In this document: positions 51,845-59,596 of the stretch, one piece after another
Layout of the letters: each line of letters begins with the position of its first letter
Position numbering within the stretch: the first letter of the stretch is position 1
Assembly: GCF_019029495.1 (NCBI RefSeq)
Contig: NZ_JAERQM010000002.1
Location: forward strand, 783,968-847,967
Direction of reading: 5' to 3'
Source of the DNA: Falsiroseomonas oleicola
Lineage (GTDB): Bacteria; Pseudomonadota; Alphaproteobacteria; Acetobacterales; Acetobacteraceae
DNA: 64,000 nt
Position numbers and translations under genes: made by a program
Notes under the pieces: model-generated
Databases searched by the model: none
The model's input: only the letters and a program-made list of their open reading frames with translations
Told to the model about the DNA's origin: nothing

Positions 51845-53035
51845 ATGGCGAAGCGCGGCCTTCAGTTCGGTGTCTTCCTGGCACCCTTCCACCGCCTGGG
51901 CGACAATCCGACGCTGGCCATCGCCCGCGATATCGAGATGCTCGAATGGCTCGACCGCCTCGGCTATGACGAGGCCTGGATCGGCGAGCACCATTCGGCG
52001 GGGTGGGAGACCATCGCCTCGCCGGAGCTCATCATCGCCGCGGCGGCGGAGCGCACGAAGCACATCCGCCTCGGCTCCGGTGTCACCAGCCTGCCCTATC
52101 ACCACCCCTTCCTGGTGGCGCAGCGCTTCGTGCAGCTGGATCACATGACGCGCGGCCGCGCCATGCTGGGCTGCGGCCCCGGCGCGCTGGTCTCCGACGC
52201 CTATATGCTCGGCATCGAGCCCGCCACCCAGCGCCGCCGGATGGATGAGGCGCTGGAGGCCATCATGGCCCTGCTGCGCTGCGACGGGCCGGTGACGCGC
52301 AAGACCGACTGGTTCGAGATGCGGGAGGCACGGCTGCATCTGCGTCCCTATAGCGACCCGCATTTCCCCATCGCGGTGGCCAGCACCCTGACCCCCGCCG
52401 GGCCGGCGACGGCCGGCCGCCACGGCGTCGGCATCCTGTCGCTGGGTGCCGGCCTGCCGGGCGGCTCTGCCGCTTTGCCAGGCCAGTGGAAGATCGCGGA
52501 GGAGGAGGCGGCGCGGCATGGCAAGACCATGAACCGCGCCGACTGGCGCATGGTGATGAACGTGCATGTGGCGGAGACCGACGAGCGCGCGCTGGAAGAC
52601 GTCCGCATCGGGGAACGGGCCGAGACGGTGACCTATTTCGAGGATGCGCTGGGCCGCCCGCCCGGCCGTTCGCAGGACCCGCTGACCGATGGCGTGAAGG
52701 CAGGCACCACTCTGGTGGGATCGCCGGAGACGGTGGCGCGGGGCATCGAGAAGCTGATCGAGGCCAGCGCTGGCGGCTTCGGCGGCTTCCTGTTCCGCGC
52801 CAATGACTGGGCCGACCGCGAGCAGAGCTGGCGCAGCTACGAGCTGTTCGCCCGCTGGGTCATGCCGCGCTTCCAGCAGTCGCTGGACACGCTCCGCGCC
52901 TCCCACGCCTGGGCGGTGGACAACCGGCGCACGATCTTCAGCCCGAATGTGGAGGCGCTGCGCAAGGCCTTTGTCGATGCGGGGAAGGAGGTGCCGGCGG
53001 AGTTCGCGGCGCGTGCTTCGGGGGCGCGGGACTGA
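51845..53035 (+). CDS. LLM-class flavin-dependent monooxygenase (luciferase-like)
   Basis: A 396-residue luciferase-like TIM-barrel monooxygenase that uses reduced FMN or F420-type flavin. Segments are FGVFLAPFHRLGDNPTLA, EMLEWLDRLGYDEAWIGEHH (about 39-58), RLGSGVTSLPYHHPFLVAQR, GCGPGALVSDAYMLGI and FGGFLFRANDWA. Length and sequence resemble the limonene 1,2-monooxygenase/alkanal monooxygenase group. GGGGAGCAGGG precedes the ATG. It needs a flavin reductase, which is not encoded nearby. Substrate unknown. Confidence 0.9.
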   Translation: MAKRGLQFGVFLAPFHRLGDNPTLAIARDIEMLEWLDRLGYDEAWIGEHHSAGWETIASPELIIAAAAERTKHIRLGSGVTSLPYHHPFLVAQRFVQLDHMTRGRAMLGCGPGALVSDAYMLGIEPATQRRRMDEALEAIMALLRCDGPVTRKTDWFEMREARLHLRPYSDPHFPIAVASTLTPAGPATAGRHGVGILSLGAGLPGGSAALPGQWKIAEEEAARHGKTMNRADWRMVMNVHVAETDERALEDVRIGERAETVTYFEDALGRPPGRSQDPLTDGVKAGTTLVGSPETVARGIEKLIEASAGGFGGFLFRANDWADREQSWRSYELFARWVMPRFQQSLDTLRASHAWAVDNRRTIFSPNVEALRKAFVDAGKEVPAEFAARASGARD

Positions 53036-53095
53036 CAGGGCGCGGAGAGGGATCTCAGCGATCTTCCGCAGCCTGCCAGATCAGCGTGGCAGTCG

Positions 53096-54235
53096 TCACC
53101 TGATCATCTTCGGCAGCAGTATGTCCTTGATGATCCGCGCTGACTCCGCCTTGAGGCTGGGCAGGAAGGTGCTGGTGTAGATGAGCCTCAGCGAGGCCAG
53201 AAAATACTTGTTGTCCTGGAAGAAGCGATATTCGTCCTCTGGCTTGTCGCGGAAATAATGTGCCAGGAAATGCTCCAGCAATCGAAGGCCGTCGGCGTTC
53301 GGTATCTTCGTCGCCATCTCACAGATGCCCGTTTCGGGATAGCCGTAGATGGTGCAGAGAAGCCCGATGTCGAAGAGGTAGTGCCCCCGGGACAGGTCGC
53401 CCATGTCGATGATCACCGGTTCGCCGTCACGGATCATGATATTGCTGGTGTGCAGATCGAAGTGGACACAGGTATCGGCGTCCGGAATCGTCTCCAGCAG
53501 ACGATGCAGCAACGCGATCTCGCTGGCCGACAGGAAGAAGTCCATCTGGTCGATGTAGTGCCGGAAGTTCGCCTTGATATCCGGAAAGATCGCCGGGTCG
53601 GCGGGGGTTTCGTGAACCGTTCGGGCGACTTGTGCGAGAAGCTGGGCGTGGCTGTCGATGTGCTGCAGGTCGTTCCGGATGTTGGCGCTGAACAGCGTCG
53701 CTTCCAGCATCTCGTAGACCACACCCGTCCGGGTGCCGCAGGCGACGACGTCGAAGGAGATCGCGGTCGGTATCCCCAATACGAAGGCCGCTTTCGCGAA
53801 CTGCTTCTCCTTCTCGGCGATGTCGGCCCCGATCCCTTCCTTGTAGAGTTTCACGATGGTTTCGGGGTCCAGGCGATAGCACTCGCCGCAGACGCCGGCG
53901 GAAAGGAATTCCAGCCCCTCCAGGGAAATGGTCCGGACCCTGGGCTGGCTCGGAATGAGCTTGGAGAAGCCCGTGATATCCAGGATGTCCTGGATATCAC
54001 GGCTCAAATTGGTCAGCAGCATCGTGCCGTCCACGGCCGCCAGTCGCTTCCTTGCGCGCAGCAGTTCTCTCAATCCTGCGCTGGAAACGTAGTGGCACGC
54101 GTCGAGATCGAGAACGAGGTGCCGAACCCCTTCCAACTCCATGTCCCGACCGAGCATGGGCGCCGTGCTGGTGTCCAGCCGCCCGATCACTGCCACGGTC
54201 AAGCTGTCGTCCAGGCGATGCGCATTGATCTTCAT
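53096..54235 (-). CDS. STAS-domain / phosphotransferase fusion (TIGR02172-like)
   Basis: A 379-residue two-domain protein. Residues 1-100 form a STAS (anti-sigma-factor antagonist) domain with the phosphorylatable serine region HYVSSAGLRELL (Ser51/52). Residues 105-379 form an aminoglycoside-phosphotransferase/kinase-like domain: K129 in IVKLYKEG, catalytic loop HFDLHTSN (258-265) and metal site IIDMGD (D277). Start ATG 54235 has GAGG nearby; a GTG at 54286 would add 17 residues. The gene is poorer in G+C (30 of 60 bases at 53221-53280) than its neighbours and has no cognate sigma or anti-sigma genes nearby, which suggests transfer. Confidence 0.85.
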   Translation of the reverse strand: MKINAHRLDDSLTVAVIGRLDTSTAPMLGRDMELEGVRHLVLDLDACHYVSSAGLRELLRARKRLAAVDGTMLLTNLSRDIQDILDITGFSKLIPSQPRVRTISLEGLEFLSAGVCGECYRLDPETIVKLYKEGIGADIAEKEKQFAKAAFVLGIPTAISFDVVACGTRTGVVYEMLEATLFSANIRNDLQHIDSHAQLLAQVARTVHETPADPAIFPDIKANFRHYIDQMDFFLSASEIALLHRLLETIPDADTCVHFDLHTSNIMIRDGEPVIIDMGDLSRGHYLFDIGLLCTIYGYPETGICEMATKIPNADGLRLLEHFLAHYFRDKPEDEYRFFQDNKYFLASLRLIYTSTFLPSLKAESARIIKDILLPKMIR

Positions 54236-54296
54236 GGCCTCAAGATCCTGTCGAACGGGTAAGCCGGATGTCGGTCTGCTGGTCACATGAGCTGTA

Positions 54297-56678
54297 CTAA
54301 CGCCGCTTGCGTCCCTTGAAGACCGGCTGGGCCAGGGCTTCTCCCGCCCGGTTGCGCTCGCTGGGCTGGGCCGACAGCACGGCCTCGATCCAGCCGTTCA
54401 GCCGCCGGCTTTCGGCCAGCGCGCCCTCGATGTCGCGATAGATCAGCGGGAAGCGCATCGCCATCCAGCGCCAGGCCACCAGGCGGCGATGCACGCGCTC
54501 CGCCAGCTGCAGGGCCTCCTGCCCGGCGCGGTCGGGTGGCGGCAGGCGGCCGGCGCGGGGCGGCGGGATGGCGCTGCCAAGGGCATGGGCCACCGCCCAG
54601 TCGGTCAGCCGCTGCACCCCCTCATCCCGCGCATCCACCGGGCACATGGCATAGGTCCAGCGGTCGAGCAGCGACAGCTCCCGCACACCGTCCACGGCGG
54701 CGGCGATGGCGATTTGGGTGGAGAGGTCGCCCAGGCGGTAATTCGGATCGTCCCGCCGCAGCACCGAACGCTCGATCCGGCGCAGCGCGCCGAACAGGCT
54801 TTGCGTGCCGATCTCGGCGGCGACAGCGGCGACGATATCCGCATCGGGCGCCACCGGCGGGCGCAGATCCACGGGCGGCACCGGCCCGGCGGCGAGCCCC
54901 CGGGCGATGTCCTTGGGATTGCCGCCGCCGGCCAGCACCGCCACCACGCCCTCCGCATGGGCGCCGCCGAAACGCCCGGCGCGGCCGCCGATCTGCTTGA
55001 TCTCCTGCACCGTCAGCGGCCGGTCCGACTGCCCGTCCCATTTGCTGAGCGCGGAGAACACCACGCGGCGCAGCGGGCCGATGTTCAGCCCCATGCCGAT
55101 GGCATCGGTGGCCACCAGCACCTCCGCCTCGCCTTCCCGGAAGCGGCGGGCCTCGGCGCGGCGGACGCTGGGGCCGAGGGCGCCATAGACCACGGCGACG
55201 CTGCGCCCCTTGCGCAGCAGGGCGGCGCGGAGCGCGAAGACTTCGCGGCGGGAGAAGGCGATGACGGCATCGCCGCGCCCGATCTCATCCAGGGGCACCG
55301 GGGTGGGGGCGGCGGTCAGCGGCCCCATCCGCTCCAGCCGTATTTCCTCCAGCGGGTCGCCGCAGAGCGCGGCGAGGCGCCGCAGCATCGGCGCCGCATC
55401 CGGCGCGCCGAGCACGATCACGGTGCGGGCCGGCACGCCCATGATGGCGGCGGTCCAGGCCGGGCCGCGCTCCGGATCGGCCAGCATCTGCGCCTCATCC
55501 ACCACCGCCACGTCGAAGGGGGTGTTGAAGGGGCACATCTCCACCGTCGCCGCCGTGTGGCGGCTGCCGGGGCTGTCGATGCGTTCCTCGCCGGTGGAGA
55601 GGGAGGTCGGCACGCCGCGGGCTTCCAGCGCGTCGCGATATTCATGCGCCAGCAGCCGCAGCGGGCCGAGCGCCACGCCGCTCTCGGCCTCCGCCAGCCG
55701 GGTCAGGCCGTAATAGGTCTTTCCCGAGTTGGTCGGGCCGAGACAGGCGATGATGCGCCGGTCCAAGGCGCGGGCGGTGGCGAAATGCGCAGCATAGCGG
55801 TCCAGCCCGGCGATGCGGGCGATGGTGGCATTGCTGCTGCGGCGGGTTTCCTCCGCCACCGGCGCCGCTGTGGGCGCGCGCGCGGCGGGGCGGGGTGCGC
55901 GGAGGGTGGGCACCACCTGGCGCAGCGCGGCGGGGTCGAATTCCGGCACGCGGATGCGGCGGCCGCCCTTGCGCAGCGGCACATGGCGCGCGACCGGCAG
56001 GCGGCCTTCCCGCAGCCAGCCCTCGACCTCCGCCCGGCTGGCCTGGAGCAGAGCGGGCAGGGCCTCCGCCCGGACCAGGGAGGATTCCCAGTCCTTGAGG
56101 CGCCCTTCCTCCTCCACCTGGGTTTCGCGCGCGGCCTTGGCGGCGGCGCGACGGGCGGCGCGCTGGCGGCGTTCCTCCTCCGTCGCGCGGCGGGTGAAGG
56201 CGGCGGCGTCGGTGGCGGGCAGGGCGAAGGCCTCGGCCACCAGGCTGGCGCAATGGGCGATCGCCTCCAGCGTGGGTTCGCCATTGGGCGGGCGGGGCAG
56301 GTCCTCCAGCGCAGCGGCAAGCGCCGTCTCAAGCCCGGCATGGCCGGACAGGCGGGCCAGCACCGCCTCCCGCAGCGCCCGCAACAGCTCCGTCTCGCCG
56401 GAATCGAGGCGGGAGAGGGCGGCGGCGGCGGCATCCAGGTCCTCGCCCCGCGCCGGCAGGCCGGTGGCGCGGCGGGCGAGTTCCGCCAGCCGGACGCGCC
56501 AGCCACGCCGGCGCAGCGCCAGCAGGGCGTCGCGCAGCGCGGCGGCATCGGCCGGCACTGCGCCGCCCAAAGCGCGCCAGAGCGGCCGCGCCTCCGCCGG
56601 GCTAATGGTCAGGCCGGCGGCTTCCGCAGCCGCCTGCAGGGCCGCGTCCTGCTCGGCGCCGAATGGTTCCTGCGGCAT
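54297..56678 (-). CDS. SUV3-like superfamily 2 RNA/DNA helicase
   Basis: A 793-residue helicase similar to the mitochondrial SUV3 family, with bacterial homologues mostly in alphaproteobacteria. A long helical N-terminal region (about 1-290) precedes the motor: Walker A GPTNSGKTYYG (about 314), DEAQ box (VVDEAQMLAD, about 390), and motif VI region QEIKQIGGRAGRFG (about 560). The SUV3 C-terminal segment follows, with a basic tail FKGRKRR. It probably unwinds RNA in decay or ribosome-related processing. The ATG has GGAGAGACCCCG upstream. The gene stands alone between the STAS-kinase and a PEP-mutase-family gene. Confidence 0.92.
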   Translation of the reverse strand: MPQEPFGAEQDAALQAAAEAAGLTISPAEARPLWRALGGAVPADAAALRDALLALRRRGWRVRLAELARRATGLPARGEDLDAAAAALSRLDSGETELLRALREAVLARLSGHAGLETALAAALEDLPRPPNGEPTLEAIAHCASLVAEAFALPATDAAAFTRRATEEERRQRAARRAAAKAARETQVEEEGRLKDWESSLVRAEALPALLQASRAEVEGWLREGRLPVARHVPLRKGGRRIRVPEFDPAALRQVVPTLRAPRPAARAPTAAPVAEETRRSSNATIARIAGLDRYAAHFATARALDRRIIACLGPTNSGKTYYGLTRLAEAESGVALGPLRLLAHEYRDALEARGVPTSLSTGEERIDSPGSRHTAATVEMCPFNTPFDVAVVDEAQMLADPERGPAWTAAIMGVPARTVIVLGAPDAAPMLRRLAALCGDPLEEIRLERMGPLTAAPTPVPLDEIGRGDAVIAFSRREVFALRAALLRKGRSVAVVYGALGPSVRRAEARRFREGEAEVLVATDAIGMGLNIGPLRRVVFSALSKWDGQSDRPLTVQEIKQIGGRAGRFGGAHAEGVVAVLAGGGNPKDIARGLAAGPVPPVDLRPPVAPDADIVAAVAAEIGTQSLFGALRRIERSVLRRDDPNYRLGDLSTQIAIAAAVDGVRELSLLDRWTYAMCPVDARDEGVQRLTDWAVAHALGSAIPPPRAGRLPPPDRAGQEALQLAERVHRRLVAWRWMAMRFPLIYRDIEGALAESRRLNGWIEAVLSAQPSERNRAGEALAQPVFKGRKRR

Positions 56679-56756
56679 CGGGGTCTCTCCTTGCCGCCAC
56701 GGGGCAACGCCCGCCGCCCCATCATGCCACGGCTGGCCAGGGGGCGGGAGGCCGCC

Positions 56757-57614
56757 TCACACGATGAAGGGGCGCGCCGCCTCGTCATAGGCCGGGTAGC
56801 CCAGTGTGGTGCGCAGTTCGGCCGGCGGCAGGGCGCTGGCGGCCTCCGCCTGCCCGGCCTTCAGCGCGGCGAGGGCGGCCTTGATGCCGGCGGCGACCGG
56901 GGAGAGCAGGCCGGTGGGATAGGTCGCGATCTTCAGCCCCAGCGCCTCCGCCTGGCTGCGGCTGGGCGTGGCGCGCGGTGCGCCGGGGGAGAGCACGGCG
57001 AAGGTCGGGCGCCCTGCGGCGGCGGCCACCGAGGCGCGGATCTCGTCGTCATTCTCCGGGCTGTCGAAGAACAGGATATCGGCGCCTTCCTCGACATACA
57101 TCTCGATCCGGGCCAGCGCCTCCTCGAAACCCTGGGTCGGGCGGCAATCGGTGCGGGCCAGCACCAGGATGCCGGACTCCTTAGCCGCCTGCACCGCGGC
57201 GCGAATCTTCATCCGCGCCTGGTCGCGCGGCAGGCAGGGCTTGCCGGCGGCGGTCAAGGCGCGCGGGGTGATCTTGTCCTCGATCAGCACGGCGGCGGCG
57301 CCGGCGCGGCCATAGGCGGCGACGGTGCGCTGCACGTTCATGGCATTGCCATAGCCATGGTCGCCATCGGCCAGGATCAGCAGATCCGGCGCCGCATTGC
57401 GCACCATGGTGAAGCTGTCGAACATCTCGCCGAAGGAGACCAGGTCGAGATCGGGCCCGCCGAGTCGCGCCGCGGCGACACAGGAGCCGGAGAGGAAGGC
57501 GGTGGCGAAGCCCGCCTCCGCCGTCAGCTTCGCGGTCAGCCCGTCCCAGACCGCCGGCATGGTGACGAGGCCGGGTTCGGCCAGAAGCCGGCGCATTTTC
57601 TCGGGCGGGGTCAT
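56757..57614 (-). CDS. Isocitrate lyase/PEP mutase-family enzyme (oxaloacetate decarboxylase-like)
   Basis: A 285-residue TIM-barrel enzyme of the ICL/PEPM superfamily, which breaks or rearranges C-C or C-P bonds of 2-oxo acids using Mg2+. Metal and substrate motifs are LSGSCVAAARLG (about 42), ILADGDHGYGNAMNV (about 80-94), VLIEDKITPR (about 109) and LVLARTDCRPTQGFEEALAR. The usual ICL KKCG catalytic cysteine loop is absent (TPRALTAAGKPC instead), favouring the oxaloacetate decarboxylase or carboxyvinyl-phosphonate-type branch. It is the last gene of the SDR-HyuA-HyuB run (17-base gap), so it may act on the ring-opened acid. Confidence 0.88.
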   Translation of the reverse strand: MTPPEKMRRLLAEPGLVTMPAVWDGLTAKLTAEAGFATAFLSGSCVAAARLGGPDLDLVSFGEMFDSFTMVRNAAPDLLILADGDHGYGNAMNVQRTVAAYGRAGAAAVLIEDKITPRALTAAGKPCLPRDQARMKIRAAVQAAKESGILVLARTDCRPTQGFEEALARIEMYVEEGADILFFDSPENDDEIRASVAAAAGRPTFAVLSPGAPRATPSRSQAEALGLKIATYPTGLLSPVAAGIKAALAALKAGQAEAASALPPAELRTTLGYPAYDEAARPFIV

Positions 57615-57631
57615 TGGTGTTTCCTCCTGGG

Positions 57632-59596
57632 TCAGCCGGTGATCTGCGGGAATTCGGCCCGCAGCGCGTCGAAGGCGGCCTGCACTTCTGTGCCATCGCC
57701 GCGACGATCAGCCGAGGCCACGACGTGGTCAAATATGCGGCGCTTGGCAAAATGGCGCCAATGGATGGGCAGGCTGGCGAGGATGCCGGTCAGCCTCGCG
57801 TAATTCGCGTCGGTCCAGAGTTGTTCGAATTCGGCGCGCTCCGGCCCCGCATCGAAGTCCTGGCGCGGCGCGGCCTTCAGCGCCGCGCGCCGGGCCCTGG
57901 TGGCCTCGGCATCGCCCGGCACCACGCCATAGTCGCGCGCGGCGGCCTCCGCCGAGATCTTGCCGGCGGCGAGGTCCTGCAACACCGCCGCCTCCGGCCG
58001 CTGCCAGGCCGGGCCCCAGCCGGAGGCGCCGGAACAGATGATGCGGATGGCATCGCCCGGATCGAGCGTGACCACATCCGTATTGCCCAGGTTCTCGGCC
58101 CGCGCCGTGCCGGGGTTGCGCCAGAACTGGGAGGGTGCCCCCGGCAGCCCGCCCTGCACGCCCCAGGACCGGAAGCGGCTGCGGTCGCGGTTGCGGGCGG
58201 TGACGACGGTGCCGGGGGCATGGACACGGAATTCCAGCACCGTCGCCAGCCCGCCGCGATGCCGCCCGGCGCCGCCGCTATCGGGTTCCAGCCCATAGCG
58301 CAGGATGCGGATGGGGACCTCCGCCTCGTTGATCTCCACCGGGGTGTTCTTGAGGAAGCCGCTATTGGCGCCGGAACCGTCCATGCCATCGCCGAAGGGC
58401 GACCCGCCGGCACCGCCGGTGATCGGGTCGATCGCCGCCATCACGCGGCGGCCGCTGCGATTGTCCGTGGTGTTGACGTTCAGCATCGGCCCGCCGCTGG
58501 CCGGCCCCGCCGGCAGCCGGTCCGGTACTGCGCGCTGGAAGGCACCGATCACCACGCCCTGCAACCGCATGCAGGTCATGGAACGCATGCCTACCGCGGC
58601 CGGGAAGACCGGGTTGAGCACCGTGCCCTCCGGCACGATGCAGGTGGCGGGGCGCAGCAGCCCGCCATTCAGCAGGATGCTGGGGTCCAGCGAGTAGAGC
58701 ACATAGTTCCAGCCCACCATCAGCAGGATATGCCGCGCCGCGCCGCCGGTCGGCATGTTCAGCGAGGCGGTGAGCTGCGGGTCGGAGCCGGTGAAATCCA
58801 GCTCCGCCGTTTCGCCGCGGATGCGCAGGTTGAGTTGCAGGCGGCAGGGCAGGCCGCCCGGCCCGTCTTCGTCCAGGTAGTCGTGGAAGGGGTAGTCGCC
58901 ATCGGGGATGGCGGCCAGCACGCGCCGCGCCTGGCGATCCGCCAGGTCGAGCAGGCCTTCCATGCCGGCCCGGAAGGTTTCCAGCCCGAAGCGCCGGATC
59001 ATCTCATGCACCTTGCGCTCGCCGGTGTTCATGGCGGCGAGCTGGGCCTTCAGGTCGCCCCAGTTCTGCGTCGGCGCGCGGACGTTCAGCAGCATGATGT
59101 CGAGCAGCCGCTGGTCCAGCACGCCTTCCGCCACCAGTTTCACGGGTGGGAAGCGGATGCCTTCCTGGTGGACCTCCGTCAGGGCGCGGGAGAGGGAGGC
59201 GGGCACGGCGCCGCCGACATCGGTGTTGTGGATATGGCCGACGGCGAAGCAGACCAGCTCGCCCTCCCAGAAGATCGGCTTCCACAGATGGATGTCCGGC
59301 GAATGGGTGCAGACGAAGCCGCTATAGGGGTCGTTGGTCATACCGACATCGCCCTCGCGATAATCGGTGATGGCGCGGATCACCGGGCCGTATTCCAGCC
59401 CGATGAACCAGGTGGCGCCGAGTTCGCGTGGGCTGGCAAAGGTCTGGCCATCCGGCGTGCAGAGGCCGGTGGTGAAGTCCTCCGTCTCCTTCACGAAGGT
59501 GGAATGGGCGGTGCGGAACAGGGTGAAGGCCATGCTCTCGGCCGCGGCCTGGGCGTGGTTGCCGAAGATCTGCAGCGTGACGGGGTCGATGGTCAT
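57632..59596 (-). CDS. hyuB: Hydantoinase/oxoprolinase subunit B with C-terminal extension (pair 3)
   Basis: A 654-residue HyuB. Core motifs are TIDPVTLQIFGNHAQAAAES, GMTNDPYSGFVCTHSPD (about 84-100), GHIHNTDVGG, LRYGLEPDSGGAGRHRGGLA and GASGWGPAWQRPE...RDYGV. In the other two pairs the protein ends a few residues after this last element; here 96 more residues follow (containing FEQLWTDANYARLTGILASL and WRHFAKRRIFDHVV), making a helical extra domain. The start overlaps the HyuA stop (ATGA). The extension may alter assembly or partner choice. Confidence 0.92.
   Translation of the reverse strand: MTIDPVTLQIFGNHAQAAAESMAFTLFRTAHSTFVKETEDFTTGLCTPDGQTFASPRELGATWFIGLEYGPVIRAITDYREGDVGMTNDPYSGFVCTHSPDIHLWKPIFWEGELVCFAVGHIHNTDVGGAVPASLSRALTEVHQEGIRFPPVKLVAEGVLDQRLLDIMLLNVRAPTQNWGDLKAQLAAMNTGERKVHEMIRRFGLETFRAGMEGLLDLADRQARRVLAAIPDGDYPFHDYLDEDGPGGLPCRLQLNLRIRGETAELDFTGSDPQLTASLNMPTGGAARHILLMVGWNYVLYSLDPSILLNGGLLRPATCIVPEGTVLNPVFPAAVGMRSMTCMRLQGVVIGAFQRAVPDRLPAGPASGGPMLNVNTTDNRSGRRVMAAIDPITGGAGGSPFGDGMDGSGANSGFLKNTPVEINEAEVPIRILRYGLEPDSGGAGRHRGGLATVLEFRVHAPGTVVTARNRDRSRFRSWGVQGGLPGAPSQFWRNPGTARAENLGNTDVVTLDPGDAIRIICSGASGWGPAWQRPEAAVLQDLAAGKISAEAAARDYGVVPGDAEATRARRAALKAAPRQDFDAGPERAEFEQLWTDANYARLTGILASLPIHWRHFAKRRIFDHVVASADRRGDGTEVQAAFDALRAEFPQITG

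Noticed and set aside
53036..53095. Terminator hairpin with CTGCCA/TGGCAG arms between convergent genes
   Set aside because: Six-base arms with an 8-base loop and no T-tract; too weak to list as a feature.
54489..57803. A 1104-codon plus-strand frame opposite the helicase and PEP-mutase-like genes
   Set aside because: Low-complexity Arg/Gly/Ala/His composition, no domain motif and no ribosome site. The minus-strand genes have full family motifs.
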